This document shows positions 33,549 through 42,194 of a DNA stretch of 64,000 bases, one piece after another. The position numbers and the translations under genes are program-made. Every line of letters starts with the position of its first letter. The first letter of the stretch is position 1. Origin of the DNA: an uncultured Prevotella sp. (GTDB lineage Bacteria > Bacteroidota > Bacteroidia > Bacteroidales > Bacteroidaceae); the NCBI GenBank assembly GCA_946548085.1, contig CAMNPN010000038.1:33624-97623 (forward strand), read 5' to 3'. The notes below the pieces were generated by a model that was not told the origin of the DNA, searched no databases, and was given only the letters and a program-made list of their open reading frames with translations.

Positions 33549-34691
33549 TCAGTTAAGAGAGGATATTGGATCGAGGGGGAGGGTAAGCATGACAGCATAG
33601 ACGCCTGGTTCGTTAGTAATGCGGAGCGTGTATCGATTCTCATAAATCAGGCTGAGACGCTTGCGTATGTTGGCAAGTCCCACCCCACCCTTCTCATGGT
33701 TCGGCGTGTCGGCCTTCGAGTTACAGCAGGAGAACTGCAGCGTACCGTCCTCCACGCGAGCCGCAATCTCAATGAACGACTCGTGCTGATAACTGACACC
33801 ATGCTTGAAGGCATTCTCAATGAAGGTGATAAGAATCAGCGGGGGTATCTGCCGATCGGGCGCCTCCTCAGGGAGGCTGACAGTGATACGCACCTTGTCG
33901 GTATAGCGCAACTTCATCAGTGTGATATAGTGACGGATAAAGTCAAACTCACGCCCCAGGGGCACGAAGTTCTTATTGCCCTCGTAAAGCACGAACCGCA
34001 TCATCTTCGACAGTTCAAGTATGGTGTCCTTGGCCTTCTCGGGCTCGATGTCGACGAGCGCGTGGATGTTGTTGAGCGTGTTCATGAAGAAGTGGGGATT
34101 AATCTGATAACGCAGATACTCCAACTGCTGCTCAAGGTTCTGCCGTTCCAGCGCTTCCAGCCGCTTGCGGTCGTCGCGAGTGCGGAAGAAGTTCTTCACA
34201 CCGAGGTTCGCAGCAAACATCAGGATAAGGACGATGATGGCCAGTATATCGTGCTCGCCGACGAAAGGTGGAGGGGTATGATCGCCAGGAGCATGACGCA
34301 TGTCATCGTGAGCACGAGGGGGCGGAGGTACGTGCCCTTGATCCATATTGTGTGGATGGCCGTGCCTATGATCCTCAAGCCGAGGTTGGTGGTATCTCTC
34401 TGGCCGACTGTTACACTGATACAGCGTGAAAGCCACCAGGAGAGCCGCCACTATAGAGAAATAAACCATGCGCTTGCGGCCATGGACGAGCAATGGGGCC
34501 AGCAAGAAATTATGGATCAGGAACAAGACGAGATAGACAGTGAACTTCCGCCATACAAGGAACACCTCTGTCCAGTCGAAAGAGATATCAGAGTCGCTTA
34601 CCGTCCGTATATACAGACTCAGTAGCGGGGTTGCAAAGAGCAGGCCCCACACTACCAAGTAGACGGTATTCTCCTGTCGCGACTGTTTCAT
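33549..34691 (-). CDS. LytS-type sensor histidine kinase with His-rich external loop
   Basis: A 380-aa kinase. ATG 34691 (MKQSRQENTVYL) places the first membrane helix at a normal distance; ATG 34715 is an alternative. Four hydrophobic helices are seen; between the third (YFSIVAALLVAFTLYQC) and fourth (ILAIIVLILMFAANLGV) lies a loop of about 55 residues with ten His and two Met plus two proline runs. Then come a coiled coil, the His_kinase core QINPHFFMNTLNNIHAL and the ATPase segment FIENAFKHGV and GVGLANIRKRL. It should phosphorylate the LytTR regulator encoded next. Confidence 0.9.
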   Translation of the reverse strand: MKQSRQENTVYLVVWGLLFATPLLSLYIRTVSDSDISFDWTEVFLVWRKFTVYLVLFLIHNFLLAPLLVHGRKRMVYFSIVAALLVAFTLYQCNSRPERYHQPRLEDHRHGHPHNMDQGHVPPPPRAHDDMRHAPGDHTPPPFVGEHDILAIIVLILMFAANLGVKNFFRTRDDRKRLEALERQNLEQQLEYLRYQINPHFFMNTLNNIHALVDIEPEKAKDTILELSKMMRFVLYEGNKNFVPLGREFDFIRHYITLMKLRYTDKVRITVSLPEEAPDRQIPPLILITFIENAFKHGVSYQHESFIEIAARVEDGTLQFSCCNSKADTPNHEKGGVGLANIRKRLSLIYENRYTLRITNEPGVYAVMLTLPLDPISSLN

Positions 34692-34742
34692 ACTATAACT
34701 TCCTACCATCAACAATAACGTAAGGAATTGAAAAATATTGTT

Positions 34743-36737
34743 TCAGTGCATTCCGCCAGGGCCGAAACCGCCGCCCATGCCGCCACCGCCCATACCGCCG
34801 GGTCCCATGCCGCTGCCGCCGCTGTAAGAAGAGAGACTGACTGACGAGCCGCCGCTGATGCTGGCATCAGTATAGGCATTGCCATCGAAGATGACGGTGC
34901 CGCTGCTCACGGTGACTCCACTCTTCAGCGTAGGCTGTGAGGCTGCAGAGACGACGATCGACGAACCGCCACTCGACGGAGTCTGGAAGGCGAAGGTATC
35001 ATTGCCCACCGTCAGGGCATACCAGGTGTTCTTGCTCCAAGAATTTGTGGAATAGCACGACTGTGAGAGGCTGGCGCCCGACTCGATGCCGCCAATGGCG
35101 ATAAGGGTGCCACCCTGCACATAGAGTTGCTTGCGATCTTCGGTGTTGGCATCGATGGCCACCTCGGGCGACGAAGTGCCGATGGCGTACACCAGTCCGC
35201 CCTTGATGTAACAGTTGCCGTTGGAGTCGATACCGTCGTTGCCAGTGGAACGGGCATAGACGTAACCGCCGCTGATGGTCAGATCGCCTGAGCCATTGGT
35301 CTCAGTATTGGTAGAGGCATTGATGGCATCATCGGTGGCAACCACCGTCACCTGTCCGCCCGTAATGTCGATAGAGGTTTTGCCCTCGATGCCCTCGCCG
35401 CCGGCACCTGTGGTGGTAACGCTGATCACGGCATTGTCGCTAATGGTGATGGTGCCATCGATCTTCAGCCCCTTGGGCGACGACTTGTAATCACTGCTAT
35501 AGCGGTCAAGTTGCGAGGAAGAGGATACCGTGGAGAGGCTGCCGCTTGAAGAGGCAACGACGGCATTGCCTGAGGTCTTGATGGTGACGTTACCACCTGT
35601 GGCAGTGAAAGCACCGTCGCCATTGATACCCTTGCCACCAGCACCTGTGCTGGTCAGACTGAGCGTGCCGCCGCTGATAGTGGTGTTCCCGTCGGCACTC
35701 AGACAAGACGAGGCCTTCGTCTTAAGGTCGTCACTGTCCCAGGCGCCGCCACCAGTGGTCTTGATGGTGAAGGTGCCATCACTGATTTTGAGGTCGCCCT
35801 CGCTCTTGATACCTTTGGCGGCATCAGCTGTGACGGTAATGTTGAGGGTTCCACCCTCGATATAGACATTGCCGCTATCCTCATCGTCGTGGGCATCGAC
35901 AGTCTCCGTGGCCACGATCTCACCAGTGGAGGCGTCGCCACCCAGGTCACACTGTATGCCATCGTCGCCCGTGCCACTAATACTGACAGTCCCACTCTTC
36001 ATTAGGAAATACTCCTCACAGTTAATACCGTCGCCCACTGCTGAGGTGATGTTTAGCGTAAGGTTTTTCACCGTGATATAGTCGCCGCTCTTGATGGCGT
36101 GCTTGGTGTTGCCTACCACGTTCAGCGTACCATTACCCTGCAGTTGAATCTGTCCTTTGCTGTATACACAGGCTTTCTGCGAGCCGCCAGAACCGTCCGC
36201 CAATGTGTTCTCCGTATCCTTCTTGGCACTGATCTGTATGCGCTTGCCGTTGGTTATATTGATGGCCGCCCCTGAAGGATTGGTCAGGGTGACGCCTGCC
36301 AGTGAAACAGTACACTTATAAGAGCCCGAGAGAGCAAACTCGCCATCGCTGGTTGTTCCCGAGAGTACATAGGTGATCTCATCATCGTCAATAGCCTCGG
36401 TGTTGGTCTGCTCGATGCTAACATGCGCTCCGCTGATAGTGGGAGTGACATATTGGGCCACATTACCCGCAATGGTCACCGTAGCCGAAGTGCCGTCATA
36501 AGTGACGACCACCTGATTGTCTGTGACACTTGCCTCATCAACCGTCATCGCATCGATATCTGCGAGATTAAAGGTCCGACCCATGATTGTCAGGGTAGTG
36601 CCATTCTCATAGGCCATCTCACCTGTCTGGGTAGCAGGAAACTGGTAGGTCACCTGACCTACTTTCACATTCAGCGTCTGCCCCATGGCTGCTATTGTCA
36701 GCACGAGGGTTATCAAGGATAAGAAGATACGTTTCAT
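34743..36737 (-). CDS. Secreted carbohydrate-binding-domain (DUF4353-like) protein with Gly/Met-rich tail
   Basis: A 664-aa secreted protein with a signal peptide ending at about AAMG, then a small N-terminal beta domain and a long repetitive region of short beta-strand repeats (ISGTGDDGIQC, ITGGQVTVVATDDAINAS, ISGGYVYARSTGNDGIDS), typical of a right-handed beta-helix and of the DUF4353 carbohydrate-binding family. The last 25 residues are almost only Gly, Met and Pro and end in GGMH. It starts in a 4-bp overlap with the preceding 124-aa gene and lies 51 bp before the sensor kinase. Confidence 0.8.
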   Translation of the reverse strand: MKRIFLSLITLVLTIAAMGQTLNVKVGQVTYQFPATQTGEMAYENGTTLTIMGRTFNLADIDAMTVDEASVTDNQVVVTYDGTSATVTIAGNVAQYVTPTISGAHVSIEQTNTEAIDDDEITYVLSGTTSDGEFALSGSYKCTVSLAGVTLTNPSGAAINITNGKRIQISAKKDTENTLADGSGGSQKACVYSKGQIQLQGNGTLNVVGNTKHAIKSGDYITVKNLTLNITSAVGDGINCEEYFLMKSGTVSISGTGDDGIQCDLGGDASTGEIVATETVDAHDDEDSGNVYIEGGTLNITVTADAAKGIKSEGDLKISDGTFTIKTTGGGAWDSDDLKTKASSCLSADGNTTISGGTLSLTSTGAGGKGINGDGAFTATGGNVTIKTSGNAVVASSSGSLSTVSSSSQLDRYSSDYKSSPKGLKIDGTITISDNAVISVTTTGAGGEGIEGKTSIDITGGQVTVVATDDAINASTNTETNGSGDLTISGGYVYARSTGNDGIDSNGNCYIKGGLVYAIGTSSPEVAIDANTEDRKQLYVQGGTLIAIGGIESGASLSQSCYSTNSWSKNTWYALTVGNDTFAFQTPSSGGSSIVVSAASQPTLKSGVTVSSGTVIFDGNAYTDASISGGSSVSLSSYSGGSGMGPGGMGGGGMGGGFGPGGMH

Positions 36738-37108
36738 TTCACCATCATTTTATAGGTTCTACTTTTTGATTTCACGATATAGATGCCCTTTCTTAACTGG
36801 TCTTTCGACACCTTATGGCCCTGCAGGTCGTAGACGTCGACAGCCTCGTCAAGCGTCTCTGCAGTTATCTCCTCAATGGCTGTGGTCTCATCAGCATTCG
36901 AGAAATACATCTTCAGAAGGTTAGAGAGAGCGAATGTCTGCGATCCAGCCGTCAGCGTGTTTCCGCTGACAGTAATCGTCAGCGACGATACTTCTACGGA
37001 GGCCTTGGCCCCGTCTGTTGTCTCAAAGGTCAGGTAGGTATAGTCTGCCGCCCGTAAGCTTTGTGCACCTGCCATGACCATCATCAGTAGCAAATAAATC
37101 TTCTTCAT
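36734..37108 (-). CDS. Small secreted protein with C-terminal sorting-type domain
   Basis: A 124-aa protein with a signal peptide (MKKIYLLLMMVMAGAQSLRA), a short beta domain that resembles the N-terminal 80 residues of the next protein (TLTAGSQTFALSNLLKMYF against its TLTIMGRTFNLADIDAM), and a C-terminal VYDLQGHKVSKDQLRKGIYIV, as in the short C-terminal domains of many Prevotella secreted proteins. It begins the operon that leads to the sensor kinase, and overlaps the next gene by ATGA. Confidence 0.75.
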   Translation of the reverse strand: MKKIYLLLMMVMAGAQSLRAADYTYLTFETTDGAKASVEVSSLTITVSGNTLTAGSQTFALSNLLKMYFSNADETTAIEEITAETLDEAVDVYDLQGHKVSKDQLRKGIYIVKSKSRTYKMMVK

Positions 37109-37189
37109 TTTATTATTTCACTTTATTATTTCCCCTTTGGCTTAAGCCGTTTCCCCGCTTATCGGGGATGCTCAACTGTTTGATGGATG

Positions 37190-37197
37190 CAAAGGTA
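37190..37197 (-). promoter_or_regulatory. -7 promoter element of the secreted protein/LytS-LytTR operon
   Basis: TACCTTTG on the minus strand followed by CATCC, 82 bp before the ATG at 37108. The leader contains a small CCCCG/CGGGG hairpin (37153-37167). Confidence 0.6.
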
Positions 37198-37201
37198 ATA
37201 T

Positions 37202-37245
37202 AAATCGGGGCATCCGCCGTTTTTATTCAACGAATGCCCCGATTT
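37202..37245 (-). terminator. Terminator-like hairpin after korB
   Basis: AAATCGGGGCAT (37202-37213) pairs perfectly with ATGCCCCGATTT (37234-37245). It starts 27 bp past the korB stop and abuts the promoter of the next operon. Confidence 0.65.
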
Positions 37246-37271
37246 CTTCAGCGAATCAGTCGCCTCGGTAT

Positions 37272-38279
37272 TTATTCACGCACTTCCCAGATATCGTTTG
37301 TCTCCAAGAGTTCCGCGAAGTTATGATACTTCTTCTGTGCCGACACCTCTGCGAGCTGCTGATAGACAGCGTCATTGTAGGTGGGGGCCTCCACGTCACG
37401 AATCACGCCGAGGGCAATGGGGAAGCCGTCACCGTTACCCATCAGGGCAAGTTTCAACTGCAGGGTATTATCCTCACAGTGGGCATCGTGAACAAGTACA
37501 TCGTCCAGGGTATAGCCATCCTTGCCGATCTCCACGACCTTCAGGCCAAAGCCCTGCTGCACGAGGCCGAACTCATTGTTCTCGCCAAAGACGAGTTTCT
37601 CGCCGTGGCGCACATAGATGGCGTTCTTCTTACGACCCTCGTTGTTGTAGACCACATCGTGGCAGTGATCATTAAAGATGACACAGTTCTGAAGAACCTC
37701 CGTCACCGAAGCACCTTTATGCTCGTAGGCCGCCTTCAGCACCTCGACAGTACCCTTGGCATCGGTAGCGACGCAACGGGCGAAGAAGTGTCCGCGGGCA
37801 CCGAAGCAGAGTTCGGCTGGGCGGAAGGGGTCCTCAACAGTGCCGTAGGGGCTCGACTTCGAAACAAAGCCACGGGGAGAGGTCGGCGAGTACTGTCCCT
37901 TCGTCAGACCGTAGATACGGTTGTTGAGCAGGATCATGTTCAGGTCGATGTTACGACGGTTGGCATGGATGAAATGGTTACCTCCGATAGCCAGGCCGTC
38001 ACCGTCGCCTGACACCTGCCAGACGGTGAGGTTAGGGTTTGCCACCTTCGCACCTGTAGCAATGGCAGCGGCACGACCGTGGATGGTGTTCATACCATAG
38101 GTAGCCATGTAGTGAGGCAGACGGCTCGAACAACCAATACCACTGATGACTGCGACGTTCTCGGGTGCTACGCCTATCTCGGCCATAGCCTTATGTAGCG
38201 ATGCCAGGAAGAAATGATCACCGCAACCCGGGCACCAACGCGGCTGGCCTTTCTTGAAATCTTGTGCTGTATATTCCAT
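37272..38279 (-). CDS. korB: 2-oxoacid:ferredoxin oxidoreductase subunit beta
   Basis: A 335-aa thiamine-diphosphate subunit. It starts with WCPGCGDHFFLASL, followed by GIGCSSRLPHYM, the ThDP/Mg motif GDGDGLAIGGNHFIHANRRN and NNRIYGLTKGQYSPTS, all typical of KorB. With KorA it converts 2-oxoglutarate (most likely) and CoA to succinyl-CoA with reduced ferredoxin, probably running in the reductive direction in an anaerobe. It lies 101 bp downstream of korA, across a large hairpin. Confidence 0.92.
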   Translation of the reverse strand: MEYTAQDFKKGQPRWCPGCGDHFFLASLHKAMAEIGVAPENVAVISGIGCSSRLPHYMATYGMNTIHGRAAAIATGAKVANPNLTVWQVSGDGDGLAIGGNHFIHANRRNIDLNMILLNNRIYGLTKGQYSPTSPRGFVSKSSPYGTVEDPFRPAELCFGARGHFFARCVATDAKGTVEVLKAAYEHKGASVTEVLQNCVIFNDHCHDVVYNNEGRKKNAIYVRHGEKLVFGENNEFGLVQQGFGLKVVEIGKDGYTLDDVLVHDAHCEDNTLQLKLALMGNGDGFPIALGVIRDVEAPTYNDAVYQQLAEVSAQKKYHNFAELLETNDIWEVRE

Positions 38280-38296
38280 ACTCTTTGTTTTTTTAT

Positions 38297-38371
38297 TCTA
38301 AGGATTTAAGGATATAAAGGATTGCTTTTGCCAGCAAAAGCCCAAATCCTCAAAATCCTTAGATCCTTAGA
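38297..38371. repeat. Intercistronic hairpin between korA and korB
   Basis: AAGGATT-type words of 8-9 bp on the left (38297-38323) pair with the complementary words on the right (38342-38371), around a perfect inner hairpin GCTTTTG/CAAAAGC. On the operon strand it is followed by an A-run, not a T-run, so it is not a terminator for korA. Confidence 0.75.
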
Positions 38372-38380
38372 CTTTTTTAA

Positions 38381-40228
38381 TTATTTCTTTAGAATCTCTT
38401 CGAACGCATTGACGAGTTCCTCTACCACGAAGGGCTGGCCCTTGACCTGATTGAACTGGAAAGGAACGAACCTGTCGACCTTCATGCGCAGATAGGCAGA
38501 GAGTTGTCCCATGTTCTGTTCGGCCACCACCACCTTATTATATTTAGAGAGTACCTCTGCTGTATTCTGCGGCAGCGGGTTCAGATACTTGAAATGCGTC
38601 TGGGCCACCTTGTAGCCCTTCTGTCGCAACTCGTCCATGGCTGAGTGCAGATGACCATAGGTAGAGCCGAAGCCAACGATGAGCAGGTCGGCATCGTCTA
38701 CGTCGCCCTCCACCTCGAGGTCTGGCACCTGGATATTGGCAATCTTCTGCTGGCGCAGGCGCGTCATCAGGTCGTGGTTCTCAGGATTCGTCGAGATGGC
38801 TCCCGTCTGCGAGTCTTTCTCCAGTCCGCCGAGGATATGAGCGAAGCCCTCGCGTCCTGGCACAGCCCAGTAACGGGTACCATTCTCTGCACGCATATAG
38901 GGTGTCCACTTGCCTTTCAGCTCCTCAGGCACGTACGGTGGATTGATCGGGTCAAGCTGGGCGAGATCAGGGAGCTTGAAGGCTCCCGAGCCATTGGCCA
39001 CGAAAGCATCGGTAAGCAGCACCACTGGAGTCATGTGCTCCAGAGCCATCTTACAGGCCTGATAGGCGGCATCGAAACAGTCTGTAGGACTGGTGGCGGC
39101 CATCACGGGCATAGGGCTCTCGCCGTTACGTCCGAAGAGCACCTGTAGCAGGTCTGTCTGCTCCGACTTTGTGGGCAGTCCCGTAGCAGGACCGCCACGC
39201 TGCACGTCGAGCACCACCAGCGGCAGTTCCATAATGACGGCGAGGTTCATGGCCTCCGATTTCAGGCAGATGCCTGGGCCAGAGGTCGAGGTGACGCCCA
39301 GTGCGCCAGCGAACGATGCTCCCAGTGCAGAGGCGCAACCCGAGATCTCGTCCTCACACTGTACGGTGATGACGCCACACGACTTGTGCTTCGACAGTTC
39401 GTGGAGCACGTCGGTGGCGGGGGTGATGGGATAAGAGCCCAGATAGAGCTTCAGGCCAGCCTTCTCGGCAGCAGCGATGAAGCCGTAAGCCGTAGCCTTG
39501 TTACCTGTGATATCCATATAGCGTCCAGGCTCCTTGTGCTTCGACTCCACACGGTAGACGCTGGTGGTTCCAGCGTGGGTGTTGTGTCCGTAGTCGTAGC
39601 CGGCCTGTATCACCTTGATATTTGCCTCAGCGATGGCAGGCTTCTTGGCGAACTTCTCCTTCAAGAAGTTGGCCACAAGCTGCAGGTCGCGGTCAAAGAG
39701 CCAGCACACGAGACCCAGTGCAAACATGTTGCGGCACTTCATCATCGCCTTCATGTCCATACCCGAGTCAGCCAGGCAATCCTTCACCATCGTCGTCAGC
39801 GGGCACTGGATCACGCGATCGGGGTCGATACCCATTTCGCCGAGATAGTCTTCTGTCTTGAACTGTGCCTTCTCCAGATCCTTCGGACCAAACGAGTCCG
39901 TGTCGATGATGATGGTTGCCCTTGGCTTGGCGTAGCGGTATTGTGTCTTCAGCGCTGCGGCATTCATAGCCACGAGCACGTCGCACTTGTCGCCAGGCGT
40001 ATATACCTTGCCCGCACCGATGTGTACCTGGAAACCAGAAACGCCCGTGAGCGATCCTTGCGGGGCACGGATGTCAGCGGGATAGTCAGGGAATGTGGAA
40101 ATGCCGTTGCCAACGGTGGCACTGACCGTAGAGAAGATGTTTCCAGCCAACTGCATGCCGTCGCCGGAGTCACCAGAGAAGCGTACGACCACCTGGTCGA
40201 GCTCTTTCACTTCTAATTGTTCTGCCAT
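38381..40228 (-). CDS. korA: 2-oxoacid:ferredoxin oxidoreductase subunit alpha (gamma-alpha fusion)
   Basis: A 615-aa protein. ATG 40228 (MAEQLEVKELDQ) is preferred because the longer frame would begin upstream of the promoter at 40261-40268. An N-terminal gamma domain (VVRFSGDSGDGMQLAGNIF, about 10-200) is fused to the alpha part (GYDYGHNTHAGTTS, YPITPATDVLHEL, QCEDEISG), the arrangement usual for KorA. Together with KorB it forms the 2-oxoglutarate:ferredoxin oxidoreductase. Confidence 0.92.
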   Translation of the reverse strand: MAEQLEVKELDQVVVRFSGDSGDGMQLAGNIFSTVSATVGNGISTFPDYPADIRAPQGSLTGVSGFQVHIGAGKVYTPGDKCDVLVAMNAAALKTQYRYAKPRATIIIDTDSFGPKDLEKAQFKTEDYLGEMGIDPDRVIQCPLTTMVKDCLADSGMDMKAMMKCRNMFALGLVCWLFDRDLQLVANFLKEKFAKKPAIAEANIKVIQAGYDYGHNTHAGTTSVYRVESKHKEPGRYMDITGNKATAYGFIAAAEKAGLKLYLGSYPITPATDVLHELSKHKSCGVITVQCEDEISGCASALGASFAGALGVTSTSGPGICLKSEAMNLAVIMELPLVVLDVQRGGPATGLPTKSEQTDLLQVLFGRNGESPMPVMAATSPTDCFDAAYQACKMALEHMTPVVLLTDAFVANGSGAFKLPDLAQLDPINPPYVPEELKGKWTPYMRAENGTRYWAVPGREGFAHILGGLEKDSQTGAISTNPENHDLMTRLRQQKIANIQVPDLEVEGDVDDADLLIVGFGSTYGHLHSAMDELRQKGYKVAQTHFKYLNPLPQNTAEVLSKYNKVVVAEQNMGQLSAYLRMKVDRFVPFQFNQVKGQPFVVEELVNAFEEILKK

Positions 40229-40260
40229 AATTATTTGGTTTATTACTAACTTTCGGGCTG

Positions 40261-40268
40261 CAAAATTA
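40261..40268 (-). promoter_or_regulatory. -7 promoter element of korAB
   Basis: TAATTTTG on the minus strand followed by CAGCCCGAAAG, 33 bp before the korA ATG. Confidence 0.6.
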
Positions 40269-40367
40269 TTCATTTTTGCCCAAAATGCCAAAAGAAATGT
40301 AAAGAAAGTGTATATTCGCCTTTATTTTCTTGCAAATATACACTTTCTATACAATAAATATTCAATC

Positions 40368-42029
40368 TTAATACTCGAACGAAGAGCCGCCGAGGAACTC
40401 ACGGAGGAGTGAGGTGGGCGGTATCTGCGTCTCGGGGATGGGCTTGATGTAGCGCAGGAACTTCAGCAGGCGGTAGGCCTCGGCGTGCTCGGCGCAGTTC
40501 TCCGGCACCTGTTCGAGCAGGGGCTCTGCCTGACGCTTGATGACGGCCAGCTCGAAGAGCATGGCTGTGTTGAACATCGCGTCGGCATTCTCCTGGAAGG
40601 GGAATATCCACTTGTTCTCCCCCGCACGGACGCTGGGCCAGCGGCGGATGGTCTCCTGGGCCGACACGGCACGATACTTGTGGTCGCGGATGATGCGGCG
40701 CAACAGACGGTTGTCGGTGGTGGGGATATAGTTGTGGTTGTCGAGCAGGATGGTGGTCAGGGCCGAGGCGTAGACACGGAAGATCTGGTCGTTGGGGATT
40801 GCAGAGGTCAGTTCCGGATTCAGGGCATGGATACCCTCCACGACCAGTATCTCGTTCTCCTTGAGTTGAAGGCGTCTGCCGCTCATCTGACTGGTGCCCG
40901 TGGGGAAGTCGTAGCGTGGCAGCTCCACCTCCTCGCCACGGAAGAGGGCGCTGAACTGCTCGTTCATCAGCGGCAGGTTCAGGGCGTACAGGCTCTCGAA
41001 GTCGTAGTCGCCCTTCTCGTCGCGCGGTGTCTGCTCACGGTCTACAAAGTAGTCGTCGAGGGAGATACCCACGGGCTTAATGCCGTTGACAGCCAACTGT
41101 ACGCTGAGGCGCTTGCAGGTGGTGGTCTTGCCACTCGACGACGGTCCGGCGATGAGCACCATCTTGATACCCTTGCGCTGGGCTATCTCGTCTGCGATCC
41201 TGGCAATCTTCTTCTCCTGCAGGGCCTCGCTGATCTGGATCAGCATCGAGGAGTAGCCCTTGCCGATCACCTCATTCAGGTCGCCGATGGTGCGCAGGCC
41301 GAGGATGTCCTGCCACTGGTGGTGCTCCTTGAAGATGCCGAACATCTTGTCCTGATGCGTCATCTCACCGAGTTCGTCGGGGTGCTCACGGGAGGGGATG
41401 CGCAGCAGCAGGCCGTCGTAGTATTTCTCCACCCCGAAGAGGTAGAGTTGCGAGGTGTTCGTCAGCAGCGAACCGTAATAATAGTCCACATAGCCGTCAA
41501 TATCATAATAGGTGGTGTAGAGGCTGCCGATGCTCTTCAGCAGCTTCACCTTCGAGCGGTTGTGCAGGCTGTCGAAGAGTTCGATGGCCTCCTTGGTGGT
41601 TGTCTCATGCCGATGGATAGGCAGTGCGGCGTCGATGATCTCCTGCATACGGCGGCGGATGGCCCCAGCATCGTCGAGGGTCACGGGCCGCCCGATGTTC
41701 AGATTCACGTAGTAGCCGTTGCTCACGGGGATGTCGATGGCCACCTTACAAGGGTTGAAGAGATCATGGACAGCCTTACAGAGCACAAAGAAGAGCGACC
41801 TGGTGTAAGCCCTGCTACCACTCGACGAGGTGATATCCAGAAATTCCACCTCCTTCTGATTATACACCCTGTAGTGCATACCCTCCACCTTGTTGTTGAC
41901 ATGTGCCGAAATAGGGCCGTGATGCATCTGAAGTCCCGACAGGGCGTAGACCTCATCGAGTGTCGAACCCATCGGTGCCTCTATCGTCTGGCCGTTATTA
42001 CGAATGTGAATCTGTACTGTCTGTTCCAT
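40368..42029 (-). CDS. TGS-domain nucleoside (uridine) kinase-like protein
   Basis: A 553-aa protein that joins an N-terminal TGS/threonyl-tRNA-synthetase-like region (1-200, starting VQIHIRNNGQTIEAPMGSTLDEVY) to a phosphoribulokinase/uridine kinase domain. The latter has the Walker A loop LIAGPSSSGKTTTCKRL (about 292-306), SLDDYFVDREQTPRD and EGIHALNP. This fused architecture is known in many Bacteroidetes and Firmicutes, and its substrate is not settled. Single-gene unit with a TATCTTTG promoter. Confidence 0.85.
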   Translation of the reverse strand: MEQTVQIHIRNNGQTIEAPMGSTLDEVYALSGLQMHHGPISAHVNNKVEGMHYRVYNQKEVEFLDITSSSGSRAYTRSLFFVLCKAVHDLFNPCKVAIDIPVSNGYYVNLNIGRPVTLDDAGAIRRRMQEIIDAALPIHRHETTTKEAIELFDSLHNRSKVKLLKSIGSLYTTYYDIDGYVDYYYGSLLTNTSQLYLFGVEKYYDGLLLRIPSREHPDELGEMTHQDKMFGIFKEHHQWQDILGLRTIGDLNEVIGKGYSSMLIQISEALQEKKIARIADEIAQRKGIKMVLIAGPSSSGKTTTCKRLSVQLAVNGIKPVGISLDDYFVDREQTPRDEKGDYDFESLYALNLPLMNEQFSALFRGEEVELPRYDFPTGTSQMSGRRLQLKENEILVVEGIHALNPELTSAIPNDQIFRVYASALTTILLDNHNYIPTTDNRLLRRIIRDHKYRAVSAQETIRRWPSVRAGENKWIFPFQENADAMFNTAMLFELAVIKRQAEPLLEQVPENCAEHAEAYRLLKFLRYIKPIPETQIPPTSLLREFLGGSSFEY

Positions 42030-42052
42030 ATTTATAGTTCTTTATCTGCCTG

Positions 42053-42060
42053 CAAAGATA
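42053..42060 (-). promoter_or_regulatory. -7 promoter element of the TGS-kinase gene
   Basis: TATCTTTG on the minus strand followed by CAGGCAG, 24 bp before the ATG at 42029. Confidence 0.65.
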
Positions 42061-42124
42061 ACAAAAAAAATGAAGAGCTAAAAGCAAATAGTGAAAAATT
42101 TGCTGCCACAGTGCAAAAATAATC

Positions 42125-42152
42125 AGTTATCAATTGTCAATTACGAATTATT
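42125..42152. repeat. 7-bp word repeat upstream of the Na/Pi symporter gene
   Basis: Four heptamers at 42125, 42132, 42139 and 42146 (A[GA]TT[AG][TC][CG]-like), immediately upstream of the TAACTTTG promoter. Confidence 0.55.
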
Positions 42153-42156
42153 TTTG

Positions 42157-42164
42157 TAACTTTG
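42157..42164 (+). promoter_or_regulatory. -7 promoter element of the Na/Pi symporter gene
   Basis: TAACTTTG followed by TGGCCGAATT, 31 bp before the ATG at 42195. Confidence 0.65.
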
Positions 42165-42194
42165 TGGCCGAATTCGAATTAAAAGCTATCTTTT

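Noticed and set aside
40485..42122. 545-codon plus-strand frame opposite the TGS-kinase gene
   Set aside because: It is the antisense shadow of a well-supported gene, and its composition (Val, Leu, His, Gly, Gln-rich) is typical of such shadows.
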